Source: Neorhizobium alkalisoli (GTDB lineage: Bacteria > Pseudomonadota > Alphaproteobacteria > Rhizobiales > Rhizobiaceae). From it: 64,000 bases of DNA. Shown piece by piece: positions 25,558 to 34,908 of the stretch. The notes under the pieces are model-generated. The model saw only the letters and a program-made list of their open reading frames with translations. It was not told the DNA's origin and did not search any database. Numbering within the stretch: position 1 is the first letter of the stretch; the number at the start of each line of letters is the position of its first letter. The DNA is taken from NCBI RefSeq assembly GCF_002968635.1, contig NZ_PVBN01000003.1, positions 1 to 64,000 of the forward strand, given 5' to 3'. The position numbers and the translations under genes are program-made.

Positions 25558-27996
25558 GTGTCGCGTATCAATATCAGTAGCCGGTTGCCGGCCATCGTGG
25601 CGGGCTCCTTCCGCAAGTCTCTTCTCGCGACCGTCTGCGTCGCGACGCTCCTGCAAGCCGCCCCTGTGATGGCCCAGGCAGCGGCTCATGCCGCTTCCTA
25701 CACGTTCTCGATCCCGGCGCAGCCTCTTTCTTCGGCTCTGGTGCGCTTTTCCTCGATCACAGGCATCGATGTCGTTTTCGACGGCGCCCTGCCGGCAGGT
25801 GCTCTGACGCAAGGGGTGCGCGGCTCGGCTTCGGCAGAGGGAGCGCTAGGCCAGCTTCTTGCCGGCACCGGCCTTTCCTGGCAATTCCGCGGCGCCGGTA
25901 CCGTGGTCCTGAGCGTGCCCAGCCAGACTGGAACGACCGGATCGACGGGTTCAGCCACGGAACTGAAGCCGATCGTGCTGGGTGCTGAAAGCGCTTGGGG
26001 GCCTGTTGAAGGTTTCGTCGCCAATCGAAGTGCCACGGGCACCAAGACCGATACGCCGTTGATTGAAACGCCACAATCGATCTCCGTCGTCACCCGGGAT
26101 CAGATGGACGTGCAAGGCGTCAACAGCTTGAACAGCGCGCTCCGCTACACGCCGGGCGCGACCGGCGACGTTTATGGCACGGACAATCGCGGTCTCGGTG
26201 TCCAGCTCCGCGGTATGGGAACGGGCAGTAGCGGCATCTTCTACCGGGACGGTCTGCAGCTCAAGGACTCCAACTTCACCATGTTCAACGCCATCGAGCC
26301 TTACGGGGCCGAGCGTTACGAAGTGCTGCGCGGCCCGGCCTCCGTCCTTTACGGCCAGGCGACGCCAGGCGGCCTCATCAACTATGTGAGCAAGCGCCCG
26401 ACCGAAGATGTGCTGCGCGAAGTCGAGCTGCTCGGCGGAAGTTTTGATCACTACGAGGGACGGTTCGATTTCAGCGGGCCTGTCTCCGACGACGACACGG
26501 TGCTCTACCGAATGACCGGCGTGGTGAGGGACAGCTCGACGCAGATCGATTTCGTCGACGAGGATCGCATTTTCCTCGCGCCTGCCGTCACCTTCAAGCC
26601 GGATGAAGACACCAAGCTGACGATCCTCGGACAATACCAGCGCGACCGCTCCGGCTGGGCCATGCAATATCTTCCCGCATCTGGAACGGTCTTCGATAGC
26701 CCCTATGGGGAAATTCCCAATAGCCGTTTCGTGGGCGAGCCGGCCTTCGACGAATACAACAATACCCTGGGCTCGATCGGCTACGAATTCGAGCATCGCT
26801 TCAACGATACCTGGCAGATCCGCCAGAATGCCCGTTACGTCTGGTTGGACCATGAGGAAAAAGGCGTTTTCGGTGGCGGCTTGCAGGCGGACGGCCGCAC
26901 ATACGACCGCTACGCCGACGCCGGTGGAACCGAACTGAACGGCGGTACGATCGACACGCAGATCATCGGCGAGTTCGATACCGGGCAACTATCACACACG
27001 CTTCTTGCGGGCCTCGACTACAAACGGCATTTTTATCGGGACTATGCTTCGAGCGGGGAGGTCGATCCACTCGATATCTTCGATCCGGTCTATGGCAGCC
27101 CCGTAGGCCCGATGACGCCCTACAGGGACACCGACACTACACAGAGCCAGCTCGGCATCTACGGCCAGGACCAGATCAAGCTCGACAAATGGGCGCTGAC
27201 TTTGGGCGGTCGTTACGACTGGGCGTGGGGAAGTGCCCGCGATTCCGTCGATTCGGCCAACAACGTTAACATGAGCGATGAAGCCTTCACCGGCCGTGCC
27301 GGTCTCGTCTATCTCGCCGACAATGGCTTCGCGCCGTATCTGAGCTACACTGAGTCCTTCATCCCGATCACCAGGGCAGGGTTCGAACCCGAGACTGGTC
27401 GTCAATACGAGATCGGCGTCAAATATCAGCCGCCCGGCTCCAATTCCTTCGTTACCGTCTCTGCCTTCGATCTGGTTCGTCAGAATGTGGAAAGCTATAC
27501 AGGCCCAGGTGGTGCCGTCGAGGGACAGACTGGTGAGATCACCTCACGTGGGATCGAAGTCGAAGGCGTGGCAAGCCTCGACTCAGGCATAAACCTTCGC
27601 CTAGCCTATACCTATCTCGATACGGAGATAACAAAAGAGACCGATACCAGCAGTGGCGAAAGCGATCTCGGCAACACACCATTCGGCGTCGCCAAACATC
27701 GCGCCTCACTTTGGGCCGACTATACGCTGCAGGATGGCCTGCTCGAGGGCCTCACGCTGGGTGGCGGCGTGCGCTATGTCGGCAAAACCTGGGGCAGCAA
27801 CGCCAACACCTTCAAGGTTCCCGACTATGTGCTGGCGGATGCGGCGCTGAGTTATAAGAAGGACAATACGACCTTCTCTCTCAACGTCAGCAATATCTTC
27901 GACAAGGACTATGTCGCCTCCTGCTTTGATGCGAGTTTCGGGTGCTTCTATGGCGAGGGCCGACGGATTACGGCATCCGTGCGGGTCACCTGGTAA
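25558..27996 (+). CDS. TonB-dependent siderophore receptor with STN signalling domain
   Basis: This 812-residue outer-membrane receptor has a signal peptide (LLATVCVATLLQAAPVMAQA), an STN domain (FSIPAQPLSSALVRFSSITGIDVVF), a plug (TPQSISVVTRDQMDVQGV to YGQATPGGLINYVSKRP) and a 22-strand barrel ending in tryptophan. The last loop has two cysteines (ASCFDASFGCFYGEGRR), as in ferrichrome and ferrioxamine receptors, so a hydroxamate siderophore is likely. I chose GTG 25558 because of GAAGGGGG upstream; ATG 25531 or an earlier start would add residues before the signal peptide. The STN domain pairs it with the upstream FecI and FecR. Confidence 0.9.
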   Translation: MSRINISSRLPAIVAGSFRKSLLATVCVATLLQAAPVMAQAAAHAASYTFSIPAQPLSSALVRFSSITGIDVVFDGALPAGALTQGVRGSASAEGALGQLLAGTGLSWQFRGAGTVVLSVPSQTGTTGSTGSATELKPIVLGAESAWGPVEGFVANRSATGTKTDTPLIETPQSISVVTRDQMDVQGVNSLNSALRYTPGATGDVYGTDNRGLGVQLRGMGTGSSGIFYRDGLQLKDSNFTMFNAIEPYGAERYEVLRGPASVLYGQATPGGLINYVSKRPTEDVLREVELLGGSFDHYEGRFDFSGPVSDDDTVLYRMTGVVRDSSTQIDFVDEDRIFLAPAVTFKPDEDTKLTILGQYQRDRSGWAMQYLPASGTVFDSPYGEIPNSRFVGEPAFDEYNNTLGSIGYEFEHRFNDTWQIRQNARYVWLDHEEKGVFGGGLQADGRTYDRYADAGGTELNGGTIDTQIIGEFDTGQLSHTLLAGLDYKRHFYRDYASSGEVDPLDIFDPVYGSPVGPMTPYRDTDTTQSQLGIYGQDQIKLDKWALTLGGRYDWAWGSARDSVDSANNVNMSDEAFTGRAGLVYLADNGFAPYLSYTESFIPITRAGFEPETGRQYEIGVKYQPPGSNSFVTVSAFDLVRQNVESYTGPGGAVEGQTGEITSRGIEVEGVASLDSGINLRLAYTYLDTEITKETDTSSGESDLGNTPFGVAKHRASLWADYTLQDGLLEGLTLGGGVRYVGKTWGSNANTFKVPDYVLADAALSYKKDNTTFSLNVSNIFDKDYVASCFDASFGCFYGEGRRITASVRVTW

Positions 27997-28005
27997 GGCA
28001 GGCGC

Positions 28006-28890
28006 GTGGAGCCTGTCACGAAAGGACTAGGCAGGCGAACGTTCCTTGGCGGAGCGTGCGCCTTTGCTCTTTCGGGAACGTCTGCAGCGTCCTCGTCTCC
28101 GCCAAAGCGTGTCGTCTGCCTTGAATGGACCGCCGCCGGGATGGTGATGTCGCTTGGCCTCACGCCAATCGCAGTCGGTGACCTCAAGGGTTATTCGCAA
28201 TGGGTCGATCAGCCAAAGCTGCCGCCTGAGACGCTGGATCTTGGCTCGCGCGGTGAACCGAGCCTCGAACTTTTGGAGGAACTCGACCCCGATCTTATAA
28301 TCGCAACTTACGGCTATGGACTGGAACCGAGGGAATTCGATCGCTTTGCGCCGACCTATGATCTGCCGCTCTATGCGAGTGGTGCGTCCCCCTATATCCA
28401 GGCAAAGACCGAGACGCGCAGGCTTGGCGATCGCCTGGGGCGACGCCGAGAGGCGGAAACGCTGCTTGTCGACGCCGAACGGATGATCGAGCAGTCCCGG
28501 ACGAAGCTCCTGGATCGCCGGTCCGGCCCGGTCTGTCTCTTTACCTTCTTCGACGACCGGCACCTGCGTATCTACGGCGCCGGCAGCCTGCTGCAGGATG
28601 TCCTGACCCGGCTCGAAATCACCAATGCCTGGACAGGCGAGACCAGCGACTGGGGCATATCGACGGTGGGCGTCGAGCAACTCGCGACCATCGGAGACGC
28701 GCGACTCGTCTGTCTCGAACCGATCATGCCGCATGCGCACCGGATGATGCGGCAAAGCACGCTCTGGCAGAACCTGCCTGCAGTGCGCGCTCATCCGATC
28801 ACCACGCTTCCAACCCTCTGGCCCTTCGGCGGCCTGGATGTCGCCGCCCGGTTTGCCACTTCGATGGCGAACAATCTGGTATCTGCGTGA
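28006..28890 (+). CDS. fhuD: Ferric-siderophore ABC transporter binding protein (FhuD-like)
   Basis: The 294-residue class III binding protein has a twin-arginine export signal (GRRTFLGGACAFALSG). It then has PKRVVCLEWTAAGMVMSLGLTPIAVG and LEELDPDLIIATYGY, typical of FhuD/FepB proteins that collect ferric siderophores in the periplasm. GTG 28006 lies 10 bases after the receptor stop. It overlaps the permease start by one base. Export by Tat, rather than Sec, is also known for some siderophore-binding proteins. Confidence 0.87.
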   Translation: MEPVTKGLGRRTFLGGACAFALSGTSAASSSPPKRVVCLEWTAAGMVMSLGLTPIAVGDLKGYSQWVDQPKLPPETLDLGSRGEPSLELLEELDPDLIIATYGYGLEPREFDRFAPTYDLPLYASGASPYIQAKTETRRLGDRLGRRREAETLLVDAERMIEQSRTKLLDRRSGPVCLFTFFDDRHLRIYGAGSLLQDVLTRLEITNAWTGETSDWGISTVGVEQLATIGDARLVCLEPIMPHAHRMMRQSTLWQNLPAVRAHPITTLPTLWPFGGLDVAARFATSMANNLVSA

Positions 28891-30848
28891 TGCGTGCCGT
28901 CTTCGCCGCCCTCCTATTGGGGTTTGTCTGCGCGGGGTTGACCGCAAGAGGCCTTCATTCAGTGCTGCCCGTGGAGCTCTGGTGGCAGGCTCTTGTCACA
29001 CCGGACATGTCGGATGTCAGCCAATTGCTTTTTCATCATTCGGCAATTCCCCGGATCGCCGTGAGCATTCTTGCTGGGGCGGCGCTCGGGCTTGCCGGGA
29101 CGATCCTCCAGCAGGCACTCCGCAACCCGCTTGCCGAACCAGCGACGATCGGCACGGCCGCCGGAGCTAACCTCGCACTCGGCATTGCCTCGCTCACCGC
29201 TCCTCTTCTGTTTGGCTTCGGCCGCGAGCTTGTCGCGATCGGCGGGGCTGTCCTGGCGACTGCGGCGGTGATTGCGCTTTCCTGGAGGCGGCATCTGTCG
29301 CCGGTCTCGCTCGTGCTTGCAGGCCTCGTCGTCAGCCTCGTATGCGGATCTGCCAGTGCCCTTTTGGTGATCCTCAACCGGGACTACATGACGGAACTGT
29401 TCATATGGCAGACCGGTTCGCTGGTCCAGAACGGTACTGTGGTTGCAGGTGATCTTGCGATCAGGCTGGCGATTGGCTTTGCCTTGGCCTCTCTACTCAT
29501 CAGGCCGATGCGACTTTTGGAACTCGATGATGACAATACCCGCAGCCTGGGTTCTTCCCCGATCGTGCTGCGCCTGGCCGGGCTCGGTGTCGCCGTCTGG
29601 CTGGCTGCAATCGTCGTCGCTGCTGTCGGCGTGATCGGCTTCATCGGCCTTTCTGCGCCGCATATCGCGCGTATGCTCGGTGCCCGCACCTTCAGCCAAA
29701 GGCTGGCGCTCGCGCCTGTCGCCGGTGCGCTGCTACTCTGGCTGACCGACCAGATTGTGCAGATTCTGCCCTTGCCGGAAGAGGTGCCGGCCGGCACCGT
29801 GACGGCATTGGTCGGCGCGCCGATCTTGCTTTTCCTTCTGCCCCGCATACGGACAGTCATGCCGGGGCAGAGCGCTGTTGACGGGAATTCAGCACGGCAC
29901 GTCATCCGATGGTGGATGCCGCATGCGGCCGTCCTCTCCATCGCTGCGACCATCGTGCTCAGCCTTTTCCTTGCCCGCGGTACCGGCGGATGGCATTGGG
30001 CATCGGTGGGAGAACTTGCCACCTTCATGCCCCTTCGGCTTCCGCGTGTCCTTGTCGCGCTTTCGGCCGGCGCAATCCTTGCGGTGTCCGGTACGCTCCT
30101 GCAGCGTACGACCGGTAATCCGATGGCATCGCCGGAAGTTCTCGGGATATCGTCCGGTGCCTCGGTGGGCGTCATCCTGCTTTTTCTGGCCGGCATTGAC
30201 CTTACCCGCAGCGGCATGATGGTTGCCGCGACGGTCGGCGCACTGCTGACCCTTTCTGTCGTCATGGTAATGGCGGAGCGGATCCGCTCGGCACCAGATC
30301 ATATCCTTCTTGTGGGCGTGTCGCTGACGGCCATGGGAACAGGGCTTGCCGCCCTCGTGCTTGCAAGCGGTGATCCGCGAATTGATTTCCTCCTCGCATG
30401 GCTTTCCGGCTCGACCTACCGGGCTTCGGCCCTGGACGCGGTAACGGCGATCGCACTGGCCTGCATGCTGCTTTGTCTTTCCCCTCTGATGGCGCGCTGG
30501 CTGGAAATCCTGCCGCTTGGGATCCCGGCATCGCAATCGCTAGGCCTGCCGTTCAAGGCCGCGCGTCTTTGCATATGGCTTGCGGCCGGTATCGCGGCCG
30601 CAGCGGCGACCATCTTGGTCGGACCACTAAGCTTCGTGGGGCTTATTGCACCACGCGCGGCAGATTATCTGGGGTATCATCGACCCCTGCCGCAGCTTTT
30701 CGTCGGTGCCTTCGTTGGCGGCATCGTGATGGCGGTCTCGGATTGGATCGGTCGCACGATCATCTTTCCCTGGCAGGTGCCGGTCGGCCTGCTGGTCGCG
30801 CTGATCGGAGGCCCGTTTTTTCTTTGGCAACTCACCCGTCGCACGTGA
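28890..30848 (+). CDS. fhuB: Fused FecCD-type iron permease (FhuB-like)
   Basis: This 652-residue membrane protein consists of two fused FecCD permease halves with about 20 membrane helices in total. The first half carries GLAGTILQQALRNPLAEPATIG and the second VSGTLLQRTTGNPMASPEVLG, the same motif repeated; each half ends with a GPLSFVGLIAPR-like block. This is the FhuB arrangement for ferric hydroxamates. ATG 28890 overlaps the FhuD stop; GTG 28887 is an alternative. No FhuC-type ATPase gene follows: the next gene is a leftward LysR regulator. Confidence 0.9.
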   Translation: MRAVFAALLLGFVCAGLTARGLHSVLPVELWWQALVTPDMSDVSQLLFHHSAIPRIAVSILAGAALGLAGTILQQALRNPLAEPATIGTAAGANLALGIASLTAPLLFGFGRELVAIGGAVLATAAVIALSWRRHLSPVSLVLAGLVVSLVCGSASALLVILNRDYMTELFIWQTGSLVQNGTVVAGDLAIRLAIGFALASLLIRPMRLLELDDDNTRSLGSSPIVLRLAGLGVAVWLAAIVVAAVGVIGFIGLSAPHIARMLGARTFSQRLALAPVAGALLLWLTDQIVQILPLPEEVPAGTVTALVGAPILLFLLPRIRTVMPGQSAVDGNSARHVIRWWMPHAAVLSIAATIVLSLFLARGTGGWHWASVGELATFMPLRLPRVLVALSAGAILAVSGTLLQRTTGNPMASPEVLGISSGASVGVILLFLAGIDLTRSGMMVAATVGALLTLSVVMVMAERIRSAPDHILLVGVSLTAMGTGLAALVLASGDPRIDFLLAWLSGSTYRASALDAVTAIALACMLLCLSPLMARWLEILPLGIPASQSLGLPFKAARLCIWLAAGIAAAAATILVGPLSFVGLIAPRAADYLGYHRPLPQLFVGAFVGGIVMAVSDWIGRTIIFPWQVPVGLLVALIGGPFFLWQLTRRT

Positions 30849-30938
30849 GCGGGTTGAGCCCCAAGTCGTGCCTCGTCACGGCGGACTCCGGGAAACATGT
30901 GCGAGTTGTCGTTTGGTGAACGGGGGCTGATCTTCCCG

Positions 30939-31844
30939 TCAGCCTAACGTCGTTGCGCTGCCGTTGCCGCGGGATTTGATAGCGTTGATGAAGGCCTCCG
31001 CGGTCCAGGACAGCGGTGTCCCCGGAAGGATGATGATCCCGTAATCATAAATTTTGTCCGGCAGGAAAGGCCGCATGGCGACTGCGTCACTGCGGAAAAA
31101 ATCGGCGATCAGAGATGGTACGATCGCGATGCCCAGCCCCTGGGCGGCGCAGGCGCAGGCGGTTTCCACTGAATGGACTTCGAGGCTGCAGCGATAGGTC
31201 GGCACCATACGGCGCAGTTCGTGTTCCAATTCGTTGCGGTTGATCCGTTGCCGGCCGAGCAGGATCAGGTCGTTTCGGGCAAGATCATTGACGTCGATCG
31301 CTTCTTTTGCCGCAAGCGGATGGCCGGCCGGCATCACGCAGGTCGTGCCGCTGGTAAAGAGCGGCCGCGCATCGAAAGAATGCTGTTCGACCGGCAGGCG
31401 GACGAAGCCCAGATCGGCGGTGCGGTTGTAGACCATGCGCTCGATCGCATCGTAGGGCCCGCTCAGGATTTCCACCGTCACGCGCGGATGATCCGCCTTG
31501 AAACGCGCTACGATCGGCGGGAGCATGGTGGTCGACAGGCTGTGGGGAAAGGCGACACGCACCAGCGCCTCGCCGAAGGCGCCGGAAACGACGTCGCCGA
31601 TCTTGGTTCTGAGCCGAGTGACACTCTGAGCCACATCGTCTACCTCGTTCACCAGGAGGCGGGCCTCGGGACGCGGGACGAGCCGGCCCTTGTCGCGCAG
31701 GAAGAGTTCGCGGCCGATCTCTTCTTCCAATGAGGCGAGCTGACGACTGATGGCCGATTGCGACAGACCGAGCTGCGCCGCAGCCGCCATGGTCGAGCCG
31801 GTATCCATGATCGTCTTGAAGATTTCGAGCTGCTTGAAGTTCAT
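30939..31844 (-). CDS. LysR-family transcriptional regulator
   Basis: The 301-residue regulator has a LysR helix-turn-helix (GSTMAAAAQLGLSQSAISRQLASLEEEIG) and a C-terminal effector domain. It is divergent from the second Dpp operon, 216 bases away, with a perfect 7-bp inverted repeat between, so it is probably the regulator of that operon. The FhuB gene converges on it with 90 bases between stops. The ligand is not known. Confidence 0.9.
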   Translation of the reverse strand: MNFKQLEIFKTIMDTGSTMAAAAQLGLSQSAISRQLASLEEEIGRELFLRDKGRLVPRPEARLLVNEVDDVAQSVTRLRTKIGDVVSGAFGEALVRVAFPHSLSTTMLPPIVARFKADHPRVTVEILSGPYDAIERMVYNRTADLGFVRLPVEQHSFDARPLFTSGTTCVMPAGHPLAAKEAIDVNDLARNDLILLGRQRINRNELEHELRRMVPTYRCSLEVHSVETACACAAQGLGIAIVPSLIADFFRSDAVAMRPFLPDKIYDYGIIILPGTPLSWTAEAFINAIKSRGNGSATTLG

Positions 31845-31914
31845 GGATGCGATCCTACGGGCAACGGACCGCCGAACACAAGCGAAGACAGCCAGCGTAT
31901 CTGCCCGCGCGCAA

Positions 31915-31934
31915 AACGCATAGGCCCATGCGTT
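31915..31934. promoter_or_regulatory. Inverted repeat, candidate LysR operator
   Basis: AACGCAT (31915-31921) and ATGCGTT (31928-31934) form a perfect inverted repeat around AGGCCC, giving the T-N11-A style spacing common for LysR sites. An ATAATATT stretch (31941-31948) follows and could contain the -10 region of the rightward operon. Confidence 0.5.
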
Positions 31935-32060
31935 CCGCTCATAATATTGCGCATCTCTCCGGCGCCGTTATCGTCATCGTCAACAAACAGAAAAAAGGGA
32001 ACATTTTTCCATGGAAATTCTCTGTCCGGGTGGGACGAAGGGTAAGCGGGGGCGCACGTC

Positions 32061-33035
32061 ATGACGGTCTTCGTCATTCGCCGCTTCCTCCAGAGCATCG
32101 CCGTTCTGGCTGTGACCGCAGTCATCGTCTTCATCGGCATCTATGCGATCGGCGACCCGGCCGAAATGCTGATTTCTCCGGATGCGAGCCAGGCGGAACG
32201 CGCCCAGGTGGTTGCTTCGCTCGGCCTCGACAAGCCGCTCTGGGAACAGTTCTTCACCTTCGCCTGGAACGCGCTGCACGGTGATCTCGGTCGCTCCTTC
32301 GTCTTCAACCGCCCGTCGATCGCCCTGATCTTCGAGCGCCTGCCGGCAACGCTCGAGCTGACGCTGACCGGCCTCGTTTTCGCGCTTATCCTCGGCATTC
32401 CGCTCGGCCTGCTTTCAGGTCTGAAACCCAACAGCGCCACCGATGAAGTGATCATGACGGGCTCGATCTTCGGCTTTTCGTTGCCGAGCTTCTGGCAGGG
32501 CATGATGCTGATCATGATCTTTTCCGTCTGGCTCGGCTGGCTGCCGTCTACCGGCCGTGGCCAGGTTGGCGAGTTTCTCGGCATCCATTCCAGCCTCTTC
32601 ACGCTGGATGGCCTGAAGCATCTCATCCTGCCGGCGATCAATCTTTCGCTGTTCAAGCTGTCGCTGGTGATCCGCCTGACTCGCACCGGTGTGCGCGAGA
32701 CCATGCCGCTCGATTTCGTGAAATTCGCCCGGGCCAAGGGATTGTCCGAAAAGCGGATCGTGTTTGTGCATGTGTTCAAGAATATCCTGATTCCGCTCAT
32801 CACCGTGATCGGTCTCGAACTCGGGAGCATGCTGGCGTTTGCCGTCGTCACCGAAACGATCTTCGCCTGGCCGGGTATCGGCAAGCTGCTGATCGACAGC
32901 ATCATGCGGCTCGACCGACCGGTGGTCGTTGCCTATCTGCTGGTCATCGTCAGCCTGTTCATCTTCATCAATTTCGTGGTCGATGTGCTTTATTCGCTGG
33001 TCGATCCGCGCGTACGGCTCGGAGGTGCGCAATGA
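32061..33035 (+). CDS. DppB-type ABC transporter permease (cluster 2)
   Basis: This 324-residue permease is the same length as, and plainly paralogous to, the one encoded at 4900: both have FxRxLQxI at the start, GSIxGFSLPxFW in the middle and KFARAKGL in the EAA loop. It has about six membrane segments. It begins the second Dpp operon, in which the binding protein comes last instead of first. Its stop overlaps the next start by four bases (ATGA). Confidence 0.92.
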   Translation: MTVFVIRRFLQSIAVLAVTAVIVFIGIYAIGDPAEMLISPDASQAERAQVVASLGLDKPLWEQFFTFAWNALHGDLGRSFVFNRPSIALIFERLPATLELTLTGLVFALILGIPLGLLSGLKPNSATDEVIMTGSIFGFSLPSFWQGMMLIMIFSVWLGWLPSTGRGQVGEFLGIHSSLFTLDGLKHLILPAINLSLFKLSLVIRLTRTGVRETMPLDFVKFARAKGLSEKRIVFVHVFKNILIPLITVIGLELGSMLAFAVVTETIFAWPGIGKLLIDSIMRLDRPVVVAYLLVIVSLFIFINFVVDVLYSLVDPRVRLGGAQ

Positions 33036-33931
33036 CCGTTCGTGCCCTTTTCGCTGAAGACATGCTGCTCGGCCGCCTGGTCACCGGCATCGGCCGTAGC
33101 CCGAAGGCCGTCGTCGCCGCCGTGGTCTGTGTCATCCTGCTTTTCGCGGCGATCGCCGGACCTTATCTTACGCCGCAGGACCCTTACGATCTCGCTGTTC
33201 TCGACATTCTCGACGCCAAGCTGCCGCCGGGGTCGGAAAGCATGGGTGGCCTCGTCTACTGGCTTGGCACGGACGGCCAGGGCCGCGACATGTTCTCGGC
33301 CATGATCTACGGCTTGCGTACCAGCCTCGGTGTTGGTGTCTTTTCCGGAATAGTGGCGCTCATCGTCGGCACAGTGCTTGGGTTGACCGCCGCCTATTTC
33401 GGGGGACGTATCGATACCCTGATCATGCGCGTGGTCGACTTGATGCTCGGCTTTCCGACCATTCTCGTGGCGTTGATGCTGCTGGCGCTTCTGGGGCAGG
33501 GCCTCTGGAAGGTGATCTTCGCGCTCATCCTGGTGCAGTGGGCGACATTTGCGCGAGCCGTCCGAAGCGCAGCGCTGGTCGAGAAGAACAAGGATTACGT
33601 CGAGGCGGCCGTGACGCTCGGCATCTCCACGCCGCGCATCCTGATCGGTCATATCCTGCCGAACTGTCTGCCGCCGCTGATCGTTATCGGCATGCTGCAG
33701 GTCGCGAACGCGATCTCCGCGGAAGCGACACTCTCCTTCCTCGGCATCGGCCTGCCGATCACCGAACCGTCGCTCGGCCTGCTGATCGCCAACGGCTACC
33801 AGCTTCTGATGTCCGGGGAGTACTGGATCAGCGTCTATCCGGGCGTGCTGCTGCTCGTGCTGGTCTTCTCGATCAACATTGTCGGAGACAGGCTGCGCGA
33901 AGTTCTCAACCCTCGACTGGGCGAAAGGTGA
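33032..33931 (+). CDS. DppC-type ABC transporter permease (cluster 2)
   Basis: The 299-residue second permease has the N-terminal periplasmic block GPYLTPQDPYDLAVLDILDAK and YWLGTDGQGRDMFSAMIYG. Its EAA loop (YVEAAVTLGISTPRILIGHILPNCLPPLIV) is nearly parallel to that of the cluster 1 protein. It forms the membrane channel with the upstream permease. Translational coupling to both neighbours is expected from the overlap and the short 5-base gap. Confidence 0.92.
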   Translation: MTVRALFAEDMLLGRLVTGIGRSPKAVVAAVVCVILLFAAIAGPYLTPQDPYDLAVLDILDAKLPPGSESMGGLVYWLGTDGQGRDMFSAMIYGLRTSLGVGVFSGIVALIVGTVLGLTAAYFGGRIDTLIMRVVDLMLGFPTILVALMLLALLGQGLWKVIFALILVQWATFARAVRSAALVEKNKDYVEAAVTLGISTPRILIGHILPNCLPPLIVIGMLQVANAISAEATLSFLGIGLPITEPSLGLLIANGYQLLMSGEYWISVYPGVLLLVLVFSINIVGDRLREVLNPRLGER

Positions 33932-33936
33932 GCGCG

Positions 33937-34908
33937 ATGACACCCGTCCTCGAAGTTAGAAACCTTTCCACCCATTTCATGACCCGCCGCGGCGTGTTGA
34001 AGGCGGTCGACGACGTGAGCTTCACGGTCGGTCAGCGCGAAATCGTCGGCCTTGTCGGCGAATCCGGCTCCGGCAAGTCGATCACCGGCTTCTCGATCCT
34101 CGGCCTGGTCGATCCGCCGGGCCGGGTGGTCAACGGCCAGATCCTATTCAACGGCGACGACCTCCTGAAGATGTCGCCGACCGCGATGCGGACGATCCGG
34201 GGCAAGCGCATCGCAATGATCTTCCAGGATCCGATGATGACGCTGAACCCGGTGCTTTCGGTCGGCACGCAGATGATCGAGACCGTGCAGGCACATGACA
34301 GGGTTTCCCGTGCCGAGGCCCGCGCTCGGTCGCGCGATGCGCTCGGCCTTGTCGGCATTCCCTCTCCGGAAGAGCGGCTCGATTCCTATCCGCACCAGTT
34401 TTCCGGCGGCATGCGCCAGCGCGTGGCGATCGCCATCGCTCTTCTTCATCGGCCGGATCTGATCATCGCCGACGAGCCGACCACGGCGCTCGACGTGACG
34501 ATCCAGTCGCAGATCCTGTTCGAGATCAAGCGGCTCGCCGCCGAGTTCGGCATGGCGCTGATCTGGATCAGCCACGATCTCGGTGTGGTGGCAGCGCTCG
34601 CCGACCGGATCATGGTCATGTATGCGGGACGGATCGTCGAGGCGGGTCAGGTGGACGGCGTACTCTCCGAGCCGCGCCATCCTTATACGTCCGGCCTCTT
34701 GAGCGCAGTTCCGGCGGCGGTGCCGCGCGGCGAGCCCTTGCGTCCGATCCCAGGTTTTGCGCCATCGCCGCTATCGCGTCCTTCCGGCTGTGCGTTCCGG
34801 GACCGCTGCGCCCGCGCCACGGACATCTGCGCCACCGAACCGATGCTGGAGATTGCCGCCGGCCGCGAATTCCGCTGCTTCCACCCCCATCTCTGGAGCG
34901 CCGCATGA
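33937..34908 (+). CDS. DppD-type ABC transporter ATP-binding protein (cluster 2)
   Basis: The 323-residue ATPase has Walker A GESGSGKS, signature FSGGMRQRV, Walker [13 protein letters not shown] and WISHDLGVV. The C-terminal cysteine-rich segment reads [16 protein letters not shown]. The frame is open upstream, but ATG 33937 has AAAGGTGA five bases before it and matches the start of homologues ([10 protein letters not shown]); GTG 33928 is the alternative. It overlaps the next ATPase gene by four bases. Confidence 0.92.
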   Translation: MTPVLEVRNLSTHFMTRRGVLKAVDDVSFTVGQREIVGLVGESGSGKSITGFSILGLVDPPGRVVNGQILFNGDDLLKMSPTAMRTIRGKRIAMIFQDPMMTLNPVLSVGTQMIETVQAHDRVSRAEARARSRDALGLVGIPSPEERLDSYPHQFSGGMRQRVAIAIALLHRPDLIIADEPTTALDVTIQSQILFEIKRLAAEFGMALIWISHDLGVVAALADRIMVMYAGRIVEAGQVDGVLSEPRHPYTSGLLSAVPAAVPRGEPLRPIPGFAPSPLSRPSGCAFRDRCARATDICATEPMLEIAAGREFRCFHPHLWSAA

